A DNA stretch of 64,000 nucleotides from Apricaphanius iberus (GCA_028564705.1 JAPXFQ010001770.1:722055-786054); one strand, 5' to 3'; counted from the stretch's first letter, positions 48,713 through 61,739 are shown. The notes: a model not told the origin generated them from the sequence alone. Numbers and translations: made by a program.

Positions 48713-49110
48713 TAGGGCTGGGTATCGATTAAAATTTCAAAAATTTATTCGATTCCAATTCTCAAGAGTTAGAATCGATTATCATCATCCAATTTGATCT
48801 GATGCAATCTGATCCAGTTCGATATAGATATGGGTCAGTGTTATTAAACATGTTTTTTTGAGCTGTTATCTTAATTATATGCCTGTAATTCAGTGACTTA
48901 ACATTGGGTACGTAACAGTTTACCAGGAAAAAACTTTATTAACACGTTCAGTACTAATACATAGTTCATTTTCTAGCTGTAAAAATGGCAAACTATGTTA
49001 AACAATCAAACTGGTTTTTGAACTTGTGAATCGATTCAATTCTTAGAATTTTTATAAGAGTTATAAGATCGATTCACAATTGATTTTCTGATTTTTTCAA
49101 CACAGCCCTA
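48713..49110. mobile_element. hAT-like non-autonomous element (398 bp)
   Basis: Begins TAGGGCTGGGTATCGATT and ends ACACAGCCCTA, with short inverted ends TAGGGCTG/CAGCCCTA. The flanking octamers GCCACTAG (48705-48712) and GTGACTAG (49111-49118) match at 6 of 8 bases, as expected for an aged 8-base hAT target duplication. The interior has repeated ATCGATT words and no ORF. Confidence 0.7.
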
Positions 49111-49350
49111 GTGACTAGAGCTGTAACGACATCATAGCAGCTCTCCTGATGTTAACATATTACACTACAGACAACATACTAGGGCTGGCCGGTATACCAA
49201 ATATGTACCGATACCGAAATTTATGACGGTTACCGACGTAATTTTGCCTGTGCCGGTAAATTCGGTATGTAAAAAAAAAAAAGAAAAAAGAAGAGATCTG
49301 TTTTAGTTTAGCGGTGCTTCTGCCCTTTTAAGAAATTAGTGTTTCCTTGA

Positions 49351-49378
49351 GTCACATGACTACACACAGTCATGTGAC
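49351..49378. repeat. Perfect 10-bp inverted repeat
   Basis: GTCACATGAC and GTCATGTGAC separated by eight bases, inside the hAT-like element. Each arm contains the E-box CACATG/CATGTG. Confidence 0.8.
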
Positions 49379-49631
49379 ATCCAGAGCAGGGAAGCGCTGC
49401 TAATGAAGCTGATGTGTAGCTCTATTTAGCAAGAGTTTAGACTTATCTACCGACTTTTTTTTTCCCTGAAAAATTTGACTAGCGACAAATGAAGGGACTT
49501 TTTATGGTGATATTGGATACTTGACTCTAAAGTGGAGCACGTATGATCAGGACACTGTTTGTTACTGCAGCAATGGAGCTGCTGCCGAACCAGAGCATTT
49601 GTAGCCCAACAGCCCCGCCCGCACAGGTCCT

Positions 49632-49915
49632 GTGTTCTGACATAACGGCATACCCATCAGAATGACATACTTCCAGTCAATGCGCATGCACAGCAGTAAA
49701 AAAAAACGTACTTTTCCCTTTGGTGTTTAAAATCTGTTCAAATCAACTTGAATTAGATATATATTTTGGTTTATGTTTAGGCATTTAAAAAAAGTATATT
49801 TGTCCTTCTGTGACCTTGGGGTTAGGATATAAAACTTGTAGGTTGTTTAAAATTGGTTGGATAACTTGGGCTACGGTATGCTATTCTGACAAAGTATGAT
49901 GCTTTGTCAGAACAC
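49632..49915. mobile_element. Possible nested MITE
   Basis: An 11-base perfect inverted terminal repeat, GTGTTCTGACA ... TGTCAGAACAC, with further related inner words (GGCATACCC..TCAGAATGACA and GGTATGCTATTCTGACAAAG). About 284 bases, no ORF. Confidence 0.4.
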
Positions 49916-50385
49916 CAGCTCAGGCGGAGCAGAAATTAACTCCACCGTGTTGCTGCTTGAAGCCGCCGCCTATTAACACCTGTGCTCTGATGTGAAATAT
50001 TTTCTAAAATAAACGACTACACACTAAAATCACATCTGTGTGATAACTTCTAAGTTTAAACTGGAGTCTTAAGAAATACAGAAAGGACTGGGAATCAAAG
50101 ACTGAATTAAATGCCTGTTTGACGCCACTCAATAGCAAGAACCCGTCATATTTTTAAGGACATTAAGCTAATTTGGCCACTACTGGACATTGAACACAGA
50201 TAAGGACATGTTTTGTTTTAGTTTTTTTTTTTTTTAAAGTTTTAGTTTTTTTTTTAAAAAGAAAACAAAAGGGGGGGGCGGGAATAATGTGGTCATTTTT
50301 ATCGTCCACTTATTGTTATCGAGGTTAAGAGCTCAATATACCGTGATATTAATTTTAGCTCATGTCGCCCAGCCCTACAAGATGC

Positions 50386-51780
50386 AAAAATAAAAAACAA
50401 CTGAAGTACTGCAAGTTGTTCAGATGCTGAAAGAAGCAGAAATCACAGTGCACACTATCGATAGCAATTGGGAAATGGGAAATGTTGTAATGTACACCGT
50501 GCATGAAACATTGTCCTAAGGTTTGAAAAGATAAAAAATTATCTGAAAAAATGATTAAAAAAATATCAATAACAACTCCGGATAAATATAAAAATATCTT
50601 CACATTTTTATTGAATGTAATATTAAAATCTCCTCTCTTCTCATTTTCATGAACCCACTATATCGTCTCAAGTCTTGGCTTCTGAGTTTTAGGTATCATT
50701 ACACCGCAGACAAAATAAGAAGGATGTCTTAGCATGTCTTGCAACGTCTAATAATGCTAAAATGGACAATGAGTCATAGTCTCCTATCTGCTCTAAGCTA
50801 AAGGGATGTTTAACAGTTTCACTTCAATTAGCTTTAGTTCAGTATGTAAAATACTAACCAAACGTAAAGTTGATAACAGGCATGGGTCAGTAAATGTTAT
50901 CAAATTATACAAAGGTTCTAATAAGTTACAATTTCTAACCCCCTAAATCTTTCAGTTGTAGCATTCCTACAACTCAGTGATTTAAGAAGTCGCTGCTCGG
51001 AACAATGAGTAGACACTTAAAGTTCACCTAATGTCCAGAAGTTAACAGTCCTGAACAAAGCAGACCTGGATGAAATGTCCCGCTATTCATTGCATGCCTT
51101 CGATTTATCTTTTCACTTATGTTCCTGTCTACTAAGCGGTAATAATAAAGGCCACTAATACCCCAAAGAACCTTTTATAAATAAGTAGTTCCTCAATAAA
51201 TAAATAAATCTGCCATTTTGTATTTCTTTGTGAAATGGAGCAGAAGTCAAACACAAATAAATTAAAGAATCAGAAAGTTGTTTTTTTCATATTTTTTTTT
51301 TCAAAGATGTTGTAATGAAGAAACTCATTTTTTGCTTTTGTTTTCAAGGTCTAGTTTGACCTGAAAAGGTTTAGGTTGAGTAGTCAAGCTCACAAGTAAA
51401 CACTGGCTGGACGCAGGTATCAAAAAATGTCAGACTGACCGTTTTCTTCTCTAGCCTTATAGAGTAACGCAGCGCTGCCAGAAGGCTGCTACAGCTTCAT
51501 TTGGTACACCTGTTATAATATCCAAAGATGAGGTTATGAGACTATTCATTCATTTTGTGATTGGCAACGTAACATTTCCATATTGTTTCATTGTTTGGTA
51601 TTACAGTCCAACACAGACCATAGCATCATTATTCTGTCTATTTTTTCCCCATTGTGTGTGTTATTATAGCAGTCACTGACTGCTGACATAAAGAAAATTG
51701 TCATCTTGACCCGCATCATTATTTTTATGGAGGATCGAGGTGATGTGTGTGTGTGTGTGTAAGAGAGAGGGGGGGACACA
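50386..51780. other. AT-rich intronic stretch, nothing recognised
   Basis: AT-rich, with a short (TG)n run at 51744-51760. Short ORFs are unremarkable. Confidence 0.5.
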
Positions 51781-53050
51781 CCCTAGCCATACTCGCTGCT
51801 CCAAATGAATCTACATTCATGCACATCTAAATTAGCCTGTTAAGCAAATCTTGGCCTAATTTGAATGAGACCAGCTAAGACGGTGTTTCTGCAAATCAGC
51901 TGAGTTTCGGCATTAAACACTCCTCGCTTTTATTCCCTGACCCCTGGTGCACCTCTCCTTTCGGGGTCATATCATCATTACCATAGTGCAAGCTCAGAGA
52001 CTGTGTTTCTGTGTGCCTTAATTAATGTGTGTTTATAAGGGGGGGGGGGCAAAGGAGTGAGTGCACTTAATGAAACATTGCTACAGTAGCCTCCGGGGTC
52101 CAGAAGAGACAGCTTTCCTATTGTGCTGCTGATTCGAACGGGCTGTAAACACTTAATTGATCTGAGGAGCATATTTCGCTGCACATTCCAGGGAATTCTT
52201 GTTCGGATTGGGACTGTTCATGATTACTTTTTAACTTCTCTTTCAGGGATTAGGAAGAAAAATAACGCTGTCTGGAGTCTGTTTATTTCTGCAAAGAGAC
52301 TCTTAATTAATGATAATCTGAAATGAAAACAACAACAAAAAATGAAAAAGGGTAAAACCATACATCTTTTAGGCTGTGCTGTGTGTGTTGGCATGTCTAT
52401 GTGGGCGTGTGAGGATGATGCCACTGAAAACGATCTCTAGCTGTTGTGATGTCACGTCTGGGAGTCTGGGGGGGAAAGTACTCATGCTATAAAAAGGACT
52501 GGAGGTCCCTCTCTTGCGGCGGATTGCTTTGCTCTTGCAAACAGTGATCCAGTGTTGGTGTGTGAGCGTATGTGTGCGTGTATGTGTGTCTGTGTATGCG
52601 CGCTGGGGCCGATGACAGGGGCCATGGCCTCCACACCCGGGGGACCGCCAATGAGAAAGAAGCATTTCCTCTAACATTCCATGGGTCACAAAAACAATTT
52701 GCCCAGAGAAAAGTGGCTAAACAGCCACAATGCAGCTCGGAGGAAAACGGGAGGAAAAGGCTAAAATTAACGCAACGTTTGCCTTCACCGTTCAACTTTG
52801 ATGGGAAAGAAAAATGCACCAATGGCTGACAATTAAGTAGACAAAGCACATACGCATAAAAAAAAAAAATGCCTGTATAATTACTGAGTTTGGTAATGTG
52901 TGTCCTCACACTGTTGTTCAATGAAAGAAACGTATCCATTCTTCACGCTTCGATTGCCTTATGATTACTGTTAATGGAGAACGCCGAATGATTCCCTTCT
53001 TCATTACCCGAACACATGAAACATGCCTGCTGGAAAATATTAAAGAGTGA
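51780..53050. promoter_or_regulatory. Candidate enhancer cluster
   Basis: Low-repeat stretches at 51790-52000, 52080-52320 and 52620-53050. They carry a forkhead site GTAAACA (52145-52151) followed at once by TTAATTGATC, CTAAATTAGCCTGTTAAGC, and CTTAATTAATGATAATC (52302-52318). A G11 run (52039-52049) and imperfect GT repeats (52556-52600) interrupt it. Confidence 0.45.
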
Positions 53051-54110
53051 CTGACCCGTCCGTGCGGTGGAGCAGGAACTATTCCTAATCTGTCCACTTC
53101 AGTTGGCCGTATCCTCTAACTACAAACACACAAAAACCGGGGATCTGCAGTCAGAACAAAAAAAATAAAATCTTTCCCAGCCACTACAGCTACAAGTTCA
53201 CAGTCATGTAGTTTGTGATTCTACCGCTGAATGCTGAGATCGCAACACCGATTACCATTAATCTGATACTGTGAATAATTTCTATAACAATAGTCATCAA
53301 AAATTGGCTAATATATAGACGTTACATTAACAGTTGTGATTTAACCCTCTGCTGGTAACATAATCTCCTATTATTAATAAAAAAATAAATTAAAAAAATA
53401 CTCCAAATTAAATTAAATTAAATATTTAATTAATAAAAAATGTAGGAAGTTCATTAACAGAAAAATATAAAAAATAAAATATTCTAACATATTACTTCTT
53501 GAAAGTATAGAAATTAAGCAGAATTTAGTTTCCATATAAATGTACTTATTGTGCAGAATAATAAACCTGAAATGTTGTTAGGGTGATGGGTGGCCAACTT
53601 TTAGTTTTCATTCCATGGCTCCAATTTGTCCTTCTTGTAAGGCAGGGAAAAAGTGTAATAACACACTTTTTAGCCATCTGACTAGCAGTGCACAAATGTG
53701 CTTCATGCAGCTGGCAAAATCTTCGTCCACTGTAGCACTTTCTCCAGCATCTTTCTGTGCCGTCAAGTGAAATCTGGACTAAAAGTTCTTTCATGGAAAA
53801 AGGAATAACTGATAGGGACACACGGGTCGATTACTGCTAAGACACGCAGACCACGTTCTCATCCTTTCCCACATGGGCCAACTTCTGGGACGAGCACAGA
53901 GAACAGAGCGGACATTCCTCAAAATACCCCCAATCTAGGACAACTGAAAAAGAGACAATGACAAGTGGATGGTGCAGTGTTACTAGGACACTAATCTAAG
54001 GACAGGGGAAAAAAAATAAATAAGAAGTACTGTCATATGACCGTGAAAGACTGCACATGGGACACACGTTCACAGAAACAGCACGGCTATGCTTTTTCTC
54101 TTTTAACTCA
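53050..54110. other. AT-rich intron, possible unidentified repeat
   Basis: 53375-53480 is simple A/T-rich sequence with AAATT repeats. 53555-53990 has even composition and a 91-codon minus ORF (53546-53821) of unknown kind that could be a decayed transposon; no family recognised. Confidence 0.4.
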
Positions 54111-54440
54111 CCCAGACAAAAGTTGGTTCGAGAGCGCTGCCAGCCTGTCCTCTTGCTGGCGGAGTATTAAAAAAAAAGTGTTTAGCAGCAGTCTTAAGAG
54201 AAGCTGATTGGGGGGTGTAGGATTCTCCCTGAACACAGTGCCTTCCCTGGGAGAGTGAGGCCAGGTAGTTAATAGGGGTCAGAGCCAGGGCTGAAGTGTA
54301 AATTGGCAGGGGTGCATCAATTAGAGAGTGGCAGAGGCTAGGATAAGGATAAGGAGAGAAGTGCTAGATAGAGCAGCCGACAAACATATAATCTTTATCA
54401 CTGCTGCAAAATGCAGCCGGAAGTCTGCTAGGCAGGAGAA
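54110..54440. promoter_or_regulatory. Candidate conserved block (weak)
   Basis: GC-balanced, low-repeat sequence with GTGCATCAATTAGAGAG, set in AT-rich DNA. Confidence 0.3.
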
Positions 54441-55980
54441 AAAAAAGTGAAACCTGCAAATCTGCACAATTTTAAAAGGAAAGCTTTATGTTTACATATA
54501 GAATGAATTAGAGTAATCACTGTGTCAGAATGGGTACTTTGTCTAAGTTTTAATGTTGATCTGTATGTTCTATCTCGGCTAAACAGTTTATATTTTTAGA
54601 GGAATAAACATGGAATGAGATACATAAGAGTTTATAAAAATGTAAATAAAGTTTATGTATAGCATTCTAAATGTTAAAGAAGACAAGACATAATCTTATA
54701 GCTGCATGCGTTGGTTCCGGTATGACTTTCTTAAATCACATTTATCTATGCTCCAGCAAAAGACCCTTGAAAGTGAAGTGCATCTCAGGAAAGGTGGTGA
54801 ACTTCCAGTACAAACTTTGGAGAATTCTCAACAGAAGTTCTTCTTTCAACGTATTTTGTTTTTCTAGTCACCTCTGGAGTCAGAACAAAGACCTAGAAAT
54901 TGTGAATTTTTATTTTCCCAATTCGAAAACTAGTGGGATTGGATCATTAGTGATAAGGCTAACTAGTACAAGCAATATTTGCATATAAGCTACCAACACT
55001 GTATAACACTGTATTAAGTATTGTGTGGACAATTAAATGGGAAATAATTGTCTTTTAAGAAAAGAGTTGGTGTAAAACTGACTTAAGTGAATTTTTCTGT
55101 TAATTTTTTTCCAACCTTAAAAAAATTCAGAATTTCAACTTCACGCTAGAAATGATAGGTATAATTTTCAAACTTTTGCAAAGATGCTGGAAAAAGTTCT
55201 TGAGTGAGAAGAGTCATTTCTTAATGTATTACGCATAGAGCAGTTCAGCAGGATACCAGGCTGAAATAAGGCCTCTACGCTTTTCTCTTACAAGGACAAG
55301 TTCCACTGTTACAAAATACTTAAAAGTCTTAAAAAATCCTGACATTTTAGTTGAAAACGAAGAAGCACCCCCTCACTCTTTAAATACAACATAACATTAA
55401 ATTAGCAAGCTAAATGGATCATCTCTGTTTAGCAGCTGACTGCCTAGCCTGAATAACTAACCATCTATCAGTTTGTGATACTTGTTTTACTCTAAAAAGG
55501 GCCTAGTTGGTAGATGCAATATTATCCACAGAAATAACTTGAAAATATACTATTATTTTTAAAAATCAACATTTTAAATAGCCATTCTTTAAGCAGTAAT
55601 AAAAAGATTTGTTATGTTCTGCTTTATATAAAAGCAATTAAATCAATTTGTACACTCATATTTAAAATTTTTGTGTGAACACCATGGAGCTGTAGTGTAC
55701 TTATTCTTATAGTAAGAATTTACTCATCTTAAAGATTGAAAACCACTAAAAATATGGAAAGTACAACGAATCAGACCTCCTTAAGTTGCCCAAAAATGTG
55801 AGAATATCAAAAGAACGCCTCACACACTTTAACATTTCTCATAGTACTCAAGTCGAAAATATAAGCCTTTAATATAACTTATTTTTCTTTAGCACGAAGC
55901 AACAAAATGGATACACACAAATCCATATTTCCATATGCAGGAGTTATTCAGAAGGAGAGATGTTTCTTTATTCTATCTTC
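54440..55980. other. AT-rich intronic stretch, nothing recognised
   Basis: A 105-codon ORF (54671-54988) lacks any recognisable family and sits in repeat-like AT-rich sequence. Confidence 0.5.
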
Positions 55981-57480
55981 AGCTATCCAAGTGATCCAGA
56001 TGATTTGAGCAGTGAGCATTGGAGCAGACGGCCACTACAGAGCTTACATTTGCAATCTTATACCGTTTAAGTGTATATTGGGAAAAAAGACAATCTCGCT
56101 TATTGAACACATTCACCCTGGAGGGCAAACTGCTACGGTAATGAACACCACACTCTCAGAGAATTACAGTGTCCTTTATCCTGCTGTAGTGGAGGATGAA
56201 AAAGGATCTGGCGGACACATACACTCAGGCACACAGAATTAGGTGGAGGGGCAGGGGGGAGAAGGAGGAAAAGAAAAAGAGGGCAAAGACGCATTTCAAG
56301 ACCCCGTAAAACCTGTAAACAAAATCCGTGGAGCAGATAAATTATAAACGCCACAATGCAATTAAAGCCAAATTCAATTTGAGCACACACTGTCCATCTG
56401 TCACGGTGAAACAAAAGCCGAGAACCTCCATTATTACCAAATCCCAGCTCCCGTTAATTTGCTTTGCCGGCAGATTTTTCGTTTGAGGATCGAGCCGTAG
56501 ATAAATGCCAGGGCTTTCCACTCAGGGCGACGTCCTCTGAAAACAGCCTCCAGATGCTCCCAATCAGCTTTCATCAAACTGCCTCCTCTTTCTCCACAAC
56601 AAGGGTCTTTTTCCCCTCAATTTCTCCTCCTGATCTTAACAAGGATTCTCTTTTTTTGTTCGCAATGAAAAAATAAGGATGTCTAAGGAGGAATGTACAA
56701 CAATATCCGAATGAAATGAATATTTAAAATGACACAAAATAAGAATATATATATTGGAGCGTGCTTTTCAAAAAGGACTTTTTAACACATCAGCATGGTA
56801 AATCAAACAGGTGGGGGGATATCAGCTGATACAGCAACCGCGTTCATCTGAGATCTTTAGTCAAGGTCCGGTGCATTTGGTAAATTGTGTGCTTTTCCTC
56901 TGTCCTGGTGAAACAGAAGCGCTCCTCTTCTTAATCCTGTTTGGCCACTTTAAGCAGGAGAGATAGAGATCTGTGCCCCCAGAATCTGAGAGCGAGGTTC
57001 AAGGAACTGAGCTCTCACTGCTTTATGCCACAAAAAAGAGGGGAGAAAAAAAAAATCATCTTCAAAGGTGGAAGAGTGTGTCAATTTAAAATCAGAACCA
57101 TATCTACCATCTTTATGCCTCTCAAGATACAATGCATCTCTGCTGATTAAAGCACATCAAAGAAGGCTCTCATTCATTCCTCAGAGCAATGAGGGGAGAT
57201 TTTAATTGCAAAATGTTAAACCTCACAATTAAAAGGCTTTCTACTAAGAGCTAACCCAAACACGGCCATTAAGGATGCCATACAAATTAGCCTTAACGCA
57301 GAGGAGGCTAAGGGACAGGGGACAGTGCTGAGAGGGAGTGCTGCGTAAATGATAATCTTCCATCAGAATCATCTCAAGGCACCAACAATGCTATTAGAGA
57401 GCGAGGATACAGCTGGAGATGGGATTTTCGGGTATCTCTGGACAAGCCTGCTAATGAAGGGATAAAATCCTCCTAAAAAA
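55980..57480. promoter_or_regulatory. Candidate enhancer cluster
   Basis: Low-repeat stretches at 55990-56200, 56300-56660 and 56900-57470. Motif words include ATGCAATTAAAGCCAAATTC (56357-56376), GAGATTTTAATTGCAAAATG (57195-57215) and ACAATTAAAAGGC. Among the more enhancer-like regions by texture. ORFs here match nothing I know. Confidence 0.45.
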
Positions 57481-57689
57481 AGACAGAGTGCATTTTCTAA
57501 CACCAATACATGTTGATATGTTTTGACATGCAGCCACTGTTCTACAAGACATTTGCCTTACTTGAATGGCATGTTCTCTCGTCTTTCCCATCTTGAAGCG
57601 GGGCGAAACAAAACAGGATTCGTTCATATTGGGAAATGGATTTTAAAGGAATATGGAGATCATCTATTGACTGGAATTACCAGATAATC

Positions 57690-57746
57690 AGTTCAACTCC
57701 GACCTGACGAATCCGAAGTCTAAGCGCCACCCGGTTGTGCTAACCA
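57690..57746 (-). other. tRNA-like sequence, degenerate
   Basis: On the minus strand TTAGCACAACCGGGTGGCGC fits a Pol III A-box, and ACTTCGGA a few bases later resembles the anticodon loop of arginine tRNA (TCG). The anticodon stem does not pair and the B-box is poor. It could be an old tRNA pseudogene, a SINE head or chance. Confidence 0.25.
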
Positions 57747-57749
57747 AAA

Positions 57750-59880
57750 CACTCTTTGGTGTGGAAGATGTTACAGTGGAAGGAAAACTCAAACTCCAGC
57801 AATAATAGTGAATAAACATCTCCTAAGTTAAGAGGTTGTTTTCAAGTTGCTACAAATCAGAGTATTATACCGAGCCATAAGTATAACCACATGCCACCAT
57901 ACACTAACTGCAACATAATGCATAAAGAGTAGTAGGCTATTCAATAAAATTGAAGATGTGATTTATTTCAGTAACTCAATCCCCTCAGTGAAACACATTA
58001 AATAGATTAATTACACAGACTATTGTTTTCAGGCATTTATATATATTAATTATGATTATATTTGCCATATTTTTCATAAAAACACAGCATATAATATTAG
58101 AATATTAAATCTAATCAATAAAAAATGTCAATACAGAATGGAATGCATGTTTAATACCTGCTGAAGAGATCTGGTCATCAGAACACACTCTAATTTATTA
58201 ACTAGGAGTATATTTTCTTCATATGATGTGACTGTTTAATTGGTACATTTTTATCTACATATATTGTTTTTATAATGTGTAAATATATATGTGTTTGCTA
58301 ATTTGTCATATGCTGATTTTATTGGAATATACTATACATTTCTTCTATTCTACTCTTTAAAGAAAAATTCTTAGACAGTAGAAATGTAGAAAAGACAGTA
58401 GAAATGCTAAGAAATAGAATAGTGGCCTAGATGGGAAGATTTTCAGCAACACTCTTCTGTGTCGAGCCTGTTACTGAAGGACGAATATTTGTACTATCAG
58501 TGAGGTGGTTGCAAAATTAAAAAAGAGGATAAACAGGTGCAGGGAGCTATTTGAAAAAAAATGTTTTAAACATATTGAGACACATCTGTGCTTCGTGGGG
58601 AACGACTGAAGTAGCTGTGGTTTTGGGGTGAAATTTCTTGAAGCTAGAAAAAGGGCTAACTTCAGCAGATGCTAGAGACAATTAACATACAACAGCAATG
58701 TAGCTGTTTTTATCCTCCAGCTGTTACTCATTGTCCATAAAAGAACATGCTGGATTTGGCAATGTTGGTAACCTTTTGCATATCTTAGAGTTAAGGATCA
58801 TCCTTTTGCAGGATAGCTACCAATGCTAGATGTGATGCTAGCAATGCTAGATTTGATGTTAACCAGGCTAATTTTAATTTTTGCTAATATATGGTGCTAA
58901 AACAGACTTTAAAATGGCAAACCTCTATTTTTTTATCTTGTTATAAAAACTTTCTCAACAGACAGTGAGACACCTCTCCTTCCAACATTAATAATGTCCG
59001 CCTCTTAACAGAAATGTGCTGTTAATTATACCTATTGGCTTCAAATGACTGGAATCAGTTTAAGAAGATCAGAATATTGCAAAGAAATAAAAAAAACTGC
59101 CTCAAATCTCAAATGGGAGCATCTCTAGTCATATTTGTACCACAGGGAATAAAAAATTAATAGCTGAGAAACAGCTACTATGAGTTTGTTTAAAACAATG
59201 ATATCTTAATGTGAAAAATATCTTTCACTGTAAGAAAAAATACTCGTTTTCAGTGTTTCAGTTTCCCTCAACAACAGAGGATTTTATTTTTAAGTTTTCC
59301 CACATGTCGATGCCAGGATTTCCAATAATAGTGAAGGCTGCTGTATTCATTAACAAACAGGCACATACGGTATGAAACAATTAAAATAATTAGCAGACAT
59401 GAATTTACAGATGCAGACAAGCGCAAAACCTCACACATTTCCACATACAAACACACACACACACATACCACTGAGGTGTTGGTGTGTCAGAGAGAGCTGT
59501 GGCTGCCATGATAAGAGGCTGACAATGATACTGTACAGCTATTAGGCTGGAAATAACCAGCCAACACAAACAGTTGTCAGGCCAGCCCATTGTCAAGGCA
59601 GTGGATTTACGGTGGAGCTTAAAGAATTTAGCAAAGTGTACCGACTTTGTAGATAGTTTCCTGAGCCTATTCAAAACGTTAGTTTCCTTTAAAATGTTGC
59701 CATGTTAATAAAGCAAAATAAACAGTGAGGCAAAGGTGTGACATTGAGTACATAAAGTAGACAGACTTAACATGCCTTCGACCCCAGCAATTTTTAAATT
59801 TTTTTTACAACTCTTAAGAGTAACCCTATCCAATTAAAATTCACATTTCAACCAAGAAAATGGGAAAACAAGCCATCTTT
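57750..59880. other. AT-rich intron with minor repeats
   Basis: Holds a two-copy direct repeat CAATGCTAGATGTGATG/CAATGCTAGATTTGATG (58822-58861), a copy of the phrase shared with 7649-7672, and a (CA)n patch at 59451-59466. No gene. Confidence 0.5.
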
Positions 59881-61640
59881 GAACAATCCTGTCCGTCCGG
59901 GGCCCTGGTCGAGATTTTTTAGATAAACAACCCGCTTCACGTAGAGCGTCGCCACAATAATTAAAAGCCCTGATAGACGCAGCTTCCATCTAACAGACCT
60001 ATCAGGAATTAAATGTGTATCAGCAGCAGAAAGAGCAGTTGAGGGGGTCCCTCAGGGGGATTAATGAAACAGACTTTCATAGTAGAGCCATCAGAGCCCC
60101 TGGGCTGAGGGGAGGAGGACGGGAAGAAAAGGGCCAGCCGCAGGATGTCATGTGTGGGTCCGTCGCGTCACTGACCTCTCATTTCATACTTTAATAAAGT
60201 CGCACCCAGGTGTCCTTGATGCCTTCCAGTTGCCTGGGGCTCCGGGAAAAGCCAAACAGGAGGCGGCCACAACATAATTCCGAATGCTCACCCCTCCTCC
60301 TCTCTGCTCCCCATGCAATGTTGTATTATATACATCCAAGAGCATGCAGGCGCAGGCTCTCCTTATCCTTATCCTAGCCTTACGATGCAAACATTCTGCT
60401 TTATCTTCATGGTACAGATTTCAGATGGTAGAGGCATTTCTATCGCAATGGAAAAAAAGTGCTCCGGTTGAGAAACGTTCGGGCTATTGCCTCACTGGCA
60501 TATTTAACTCAAGAAGCATACACTTCTGCAATCCAAAAGTAGCAATGTTTCATCAGTCTTTCTGAACTAGACCTCAAAGAGCTCCATGGAGAGCAGCATT
60601 TCTGTCGTGTCACTTTCAGCTTCAATGATTTACTATCATGTGCAGTTGGTTACAGGAAATTGGAACAGTGCTGACTTGCTTTTGAATTGTGGTCGAGACA
60701 GTTTTCTGTTGAAAAACAGAAGCATATTATCTCGACGGGGGAGGCAGCAGATTTAGAGATGTACAGTATGCAATATGTTATCGAGACGCTGTCAGCCCAG
60801 ACAGCTGCTATCTGTCATAAACTCCGGCTATTGTTGGCCACACAACGCAGCAACATATGACCTAATCTAGATGAGCAGCCGCTGAACAAATACTGAGTGG
60901 ATTCGTGTCATTTTTAATAAAGCCGTTTTATGGACTCCAGTAAACAGAAGCCAGAGGAACAGGGTGAAACTTCCTTGTGCAAATGATACGGCAGCAGGAG
61001 TTTCATAACTTCCTCTGCTCAGACAAGCCTGTGGCAAGTCTCCTAGCAGAGCAGAGCAGTCAGAGAGTGAAAAAGAGAATAACCTGGGCCTTATCAAGAT
61101 TTCACAGACATTTCTTTAATTAGTTGGAATATTTATTGTTTAGATAATGTCAACCAATTGATAATATGTTGCCATATGAAACACAGGGGGGAACTCTGTG
61201 CCTCCCTGATAGGCAGAAAACGGCCGATCCAGTGGATTTCATTTGTTTTAGGCGCATATTTACAAAAGGTGTCGAATAACTGCACGCGGAAACTTTCCCC
61301 GGAGGCTTTATCTCCAACGTCTAAACGCTATCTCGTTGCACTGTTTGTTAAAATCAGCCGGAGAAAGGAGGCCTATCTCTGAGACATTAATTGTGCAAAC
61401 AAGCTCTCACAGCTTTCTGCGCTCGGACAGTAGCCCCCACCCCCCCTTCGCCTCTCTAAACCGAACTAGTGATGGAAAGATAATTAGCATCGCTGTGAAA
61501 CAGTTTCCTCTCTTTGAGATCGGGTGGGATGGGGGGGCTCAGTCCCAAAAAACAATGTTGATCAAACCACGTAAACATCTGGCGCAGCGAGACTCCTGCC
61601 CCCGGGACATTATATTTTTAGTTTAAAAAATTTTTTTGTA
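59880..61640. promoter_or_regulatory. Candidate enhancer cluster
   Basis: Complex, GC-balanced stretches at 59890-60260, 60560-60860 and 61100-61610, with TAATTAGCATCGCTGTG (TAATTAG at 61481-61487), AGACATTAATTGTGC and CATCTAACAGACC. The area is free of mobile elements I can recognise. Confidence 0.45.
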
Positions 61641-61739
61641 AAGATATTTCTCTGAGATTAGCACTAAAGATAACCTTTTTCTGAGCAAAACGGAGCTCTT
61701 TGGATGCTGTAATGTTCAGCGTAGTCTACATGCAGTCTA

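Larger units (their letters stand above)
49180..50377. mobile_element. hAT-like element with nested insertion (about 1.2 kb)
   Basis: Begins TAGGGCTGGCCGGTATACC and ends GTCGCCCAGCCCTA. Flanks CAACATAC (49172-49179) and CAAGATGC (50378-50385) match at 6 of 8. Only the outermost bases of the ends pair well, so it may be a composite. No transposase frame survives. A second inverted-repeat unit lies inside at 49632-49915. Confidence 0.6.
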
